DNA of 64,000 nt from Nitrospira sp. (GTDB lineage Bacteria; Nitrospirota; Nitrospiria; Nitrospirales; Nitrospiraceae). The DNA is taken from assembly GCA_036984305.1 (NCBI GenBank), contig BQWY01000001.1:1943501-2007500 (forward strand), given 5' to 3'. A program made the translations under genes and the position numbers. This document shows positions 62,607 through 64,000 of this stretch, in pieces (position 1 is the stretch's first letter; the number at the start of each line of letters is the position of its first letter). Under the pieces are notes generated by a model. The model had not been told where the DNA came from and did no database searches. It saw only the letters and a program-made list of their open reading frames with translations.

Positions 62607-62693
62607 CCACGTTTCGAACCTGGGCGCCCTTTTTCTACCCTTCATTACAATCCAACCTTCACCGCAACGGGTGACCTCGAAGGAGGAGAGACC

Positions 62694-64000
62694 GTGAGAA
62701 TTGAACGTCGATTCACCAGGCGAGGAGAGGGTCCTTACAGCCGCATTCAGTTCGTGAAACGCTCATCCGAGATTCGTAATCCGGATGGATCGGTCGTGTT
62801 CAAGGTCGAGGACCTCCAAGTCCCTGACACGTGGACGCAGCTCGCCATCGACATTCTGGCGCAGAAGTATTTTCGGAAGGCCGGCGTGCCCCAGATTGAT
62901 GCCGAGGGCCAGGCGCAGACGGATAAGGACGGTAAGCCTCTATTCGGTCCGGAGCGAGACGCCCGTCAGGTCTTTGAACGACTGGCCGGATGTTGGGCGT
63001 CGTGGGGCAAGCGGTATGGGTACTTCAAGGGCGACGATGATGCTACGGCGTTCCACGACGAGCTGTGTTACATGCTGGCCAAACAGATGGCGGCGCCGAA
63101 TTCCCCTCAATGGTTCAATACCGGTCTTCACTACGCTTATGGCCTCTCCGGGCCCGCGCAGGGCCACTATTATGTCGATCCGGACAGCCGAGAGGTCGTC
63201 AAAGCCACCAATGCCTTCGAGCACCCGCAACCCCATGCGTGTCAACCTTATGAGGCGCTGATATCTACGCCCAATGGACCGATTGCCATTGGCGACATTG
63301 TGACGCAACGGCTAATCGGTCTCACCGTGTTCGATGGCACCCGAGATGGGGCGGGTATCACACAAGTAGAAGCGGTTCAGGACAACGGCGTGAAGCCCGT
63401 CTTCCGGATTATGCTCAAGAACGGCGCCAGTGTCGATGCGACGGGCGATCACCTCGTGTGGGCCAAAGCGCAGCGACGAACCCGCGGGGCGTGGGCCCGC
63501 GTGGATTCGCTAGCGCCGGGGATGCGACTCGAGCTCTCGACGGTTACCCATGTCGAGAGTCGCCGCGACGAACGGGCCGAAGATGAGGCGGCGCTCGTGG
63601 GATGGCTACATGGTGATGGGTTTGTCGGCCAATATCAGCAGGGCACGAATCAAAGCCTTACCATGGAGTTCATGACGATCGACAAGGAGGAATTCCAGTT
63701 CGTGCTCGATCGGGTGCAGCGGGTGTTCCCAGAGGCGCACTTCCACGTCCGGACAGTCGAGACGCAGAATGCTGAGCTGGATGTGCGGCGCATCCGCCTC
63801 TATGGCGAACCCCTTCGTGCCTTCGTCGAAAAGTACGATCTGCTCCGCGGTCCGAAGCAAGAATTGGCAATCGGCGCCGCACTCTCTCGGTCCGGCCGTG
63901 AAGTGTGGGCGGCTTACTTGCGCGCCCTGTTTCAGGCCGACGGGACCGTGAGGCTGCGCTCGCGGCAATCCCGAACGTCCGACATTGTGCTCACGACAGT
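62694..64000 (+). CDS. nrdJ: Class II (B12-dependent) ribonucleotide reductase, partial
   Basis: The gene starts at a GTG with an AGGAGGAGAG ribosome site and runs off the window. The first 182 residues are the N-terminus of adenosylcobalamin-dependent ribonucleotide reductase: LQVPDTWTQLAIDILAQKYF, FERLAGCWASWGKRYGYF, MAAPNSPQWFNTGL and the end of the extein at EHPQPHA. At residue 183 the sequence turns into an intein beginning with Cys (C-Q-P-Y-E-A). The normal continuation (C-F-I-Q) should follow after the intein, beyond the window. The enzyme makes deoxynucleotides without oxygen, using B12. Confidence 0.92.
   Translation, partial: MRIERRFTRRGEGPYSRIQFVKRSSEIRNPDGSVVFKVEDLQVPDTWTQLAIDILAQKYFRKAGVPQIDAEGQAQTDKDGKPLFGPERDARQVFERLAGCWASWGKRYGYFKGDDDATAFHDELCYMLAKQMAAPNSPQWFNTGLHYAYGLSGPAQGHYYVDPDSREVVKATNAFEHPQPHACQPYEALISTPNGPIAIGDIVTQRLIGLTVFDGTRDGAGITQVEAVQDNGVKPVFRIMLKNGASVDATGDHLVWAKAQRRTRGAWARVDSLAPGMRLELSTVTHVESRRDERAEDEAALVGWLHGDGFVGQYQQGTNQSLTMEFMTIDKEEFQFVLDRVQRVFPEAHFHVRTVETQNAELDVRRIRLYGEPLRAFVEKYDLLRGPKQELAIGAALSRSGREVWAAYLRALFQADGTVRLRSRQSRTSDIVLTT
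63240..64000 (+). mobile_element. Intein with LAGLIDADG endonuclease (5' part)
   Basis: The intein starts at Cys183 of the host protein. Splicing block A is present (CQPYEALISTPNGPIAIGDI) and block B is VDATGDHLVWAK (T-x2-H). Two LAGLIDADG motifs are visible, LVGWLHGDGFVG and YLRALFQADGTVRL, so a homing endonuclease is included. At least 253 residues lie in the window and the C-terminal splice junction is outside it. The insertion point, just before the conserved C-F-I-Q of class II reductases, is a known type of active-site insertion. Confidence 0.9.

Noticed and set aside
62377-62693. Cobalamin riboswitch before nrdJ
   Set aside because: No B12-box-like sequence is present and the leader is too short; regulation by NrdR boxes is better supported.
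1-64000. tRNA, rRNA or CRISPR array
   Set aside because: No cloverleaf-like, rRNA-like or regularly spaced repeat sequence was seen in the gaps; a covariance-model scan would be decisive.

Overview
The window looks like a chromosomal segment of a Nitrospira-type bacterium (phylum Nitrospirota). This is inferred from the gene set: an exosortase/PEP-CTERM exopolysaccharide locus, a RuBisCO-like protein beside a cobalamin-type radical SAM enzyme, an adenosylcobalamin-dependent ribonucleotide reductase, and paired MiaB/MtaB. No rRNA, tRNA or CRISPR array was recognised, so the assignment rests on gene content and style only.

Region 1 (1-24.5 kb) is an exopolysaccharide locus. It holds seven glycosyltransferases, a TupA-type ATP-grasp protein, two asparagine-synthetase-like proteins, an O-antigen-ligase/Wzy-like membrane protein, two methyltransferases, a CapK-type adenylating ligase, a polysaccharide-deacetylase-like protein, a FemAB/GNAT-type acyltransferase and one secreted beta-helix protein on the opposite strand. 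Its left edge is damaged: a decayed second copy of the first GT2 gene lies in front of a frameshifted SGNH-hydrolase gene. By eye its base composition is more AT-rich than the right half.

Region 2 (25-40 kb) is the exosortase core: a small transposase-derived HTH protein, two PEP-CTERM-like proteins with VPLPGT/VPIPGT signatures, a TPR lipoprotein (PrsT-like) overlapping the exosortase, a DegT aminotransferase overlapping a phosphoglycosyl-transferase/4,6-dehydratase fusion, and a Wzz/BY-kinase fusion. Two FnIII proteins and a second, paralogous HTH protein follow, ending at a very strong intrinsic terminator. Together regions 1 and 2 would make, modify, polymerise and export a polysaccharide primed by an amino sugar, and sort surface proteins with it.

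Region 3 (40-64 kb) is higher-GC and mostly housekeeping, with one unusual module: a RuBisCO-like protein and a radical SAM protein in one operon, divergent from a secreted cyclase and a beta-hydroxyacid dehydrogenase. Then come msrB, a diphthine-ammonia-ligase-like gene with a DUF4112 gene, lon, a lipoprotein with about twelve D-x-x-G-x-D-x-Y repeats, a Nudix gene, an overlapping mutY-mutT-exonuclease operon, a lipoprotein with a Lys/Ala-rich tail, mtaB-miaB, an AmpG-like permease and several small membrane proteins. The window ends inside a class II ribonucleotide reductase gene that has tandem NrdR-type boxes over its promoter and is interrupted by an intein carrying a LAGLIDADG endonuclease.
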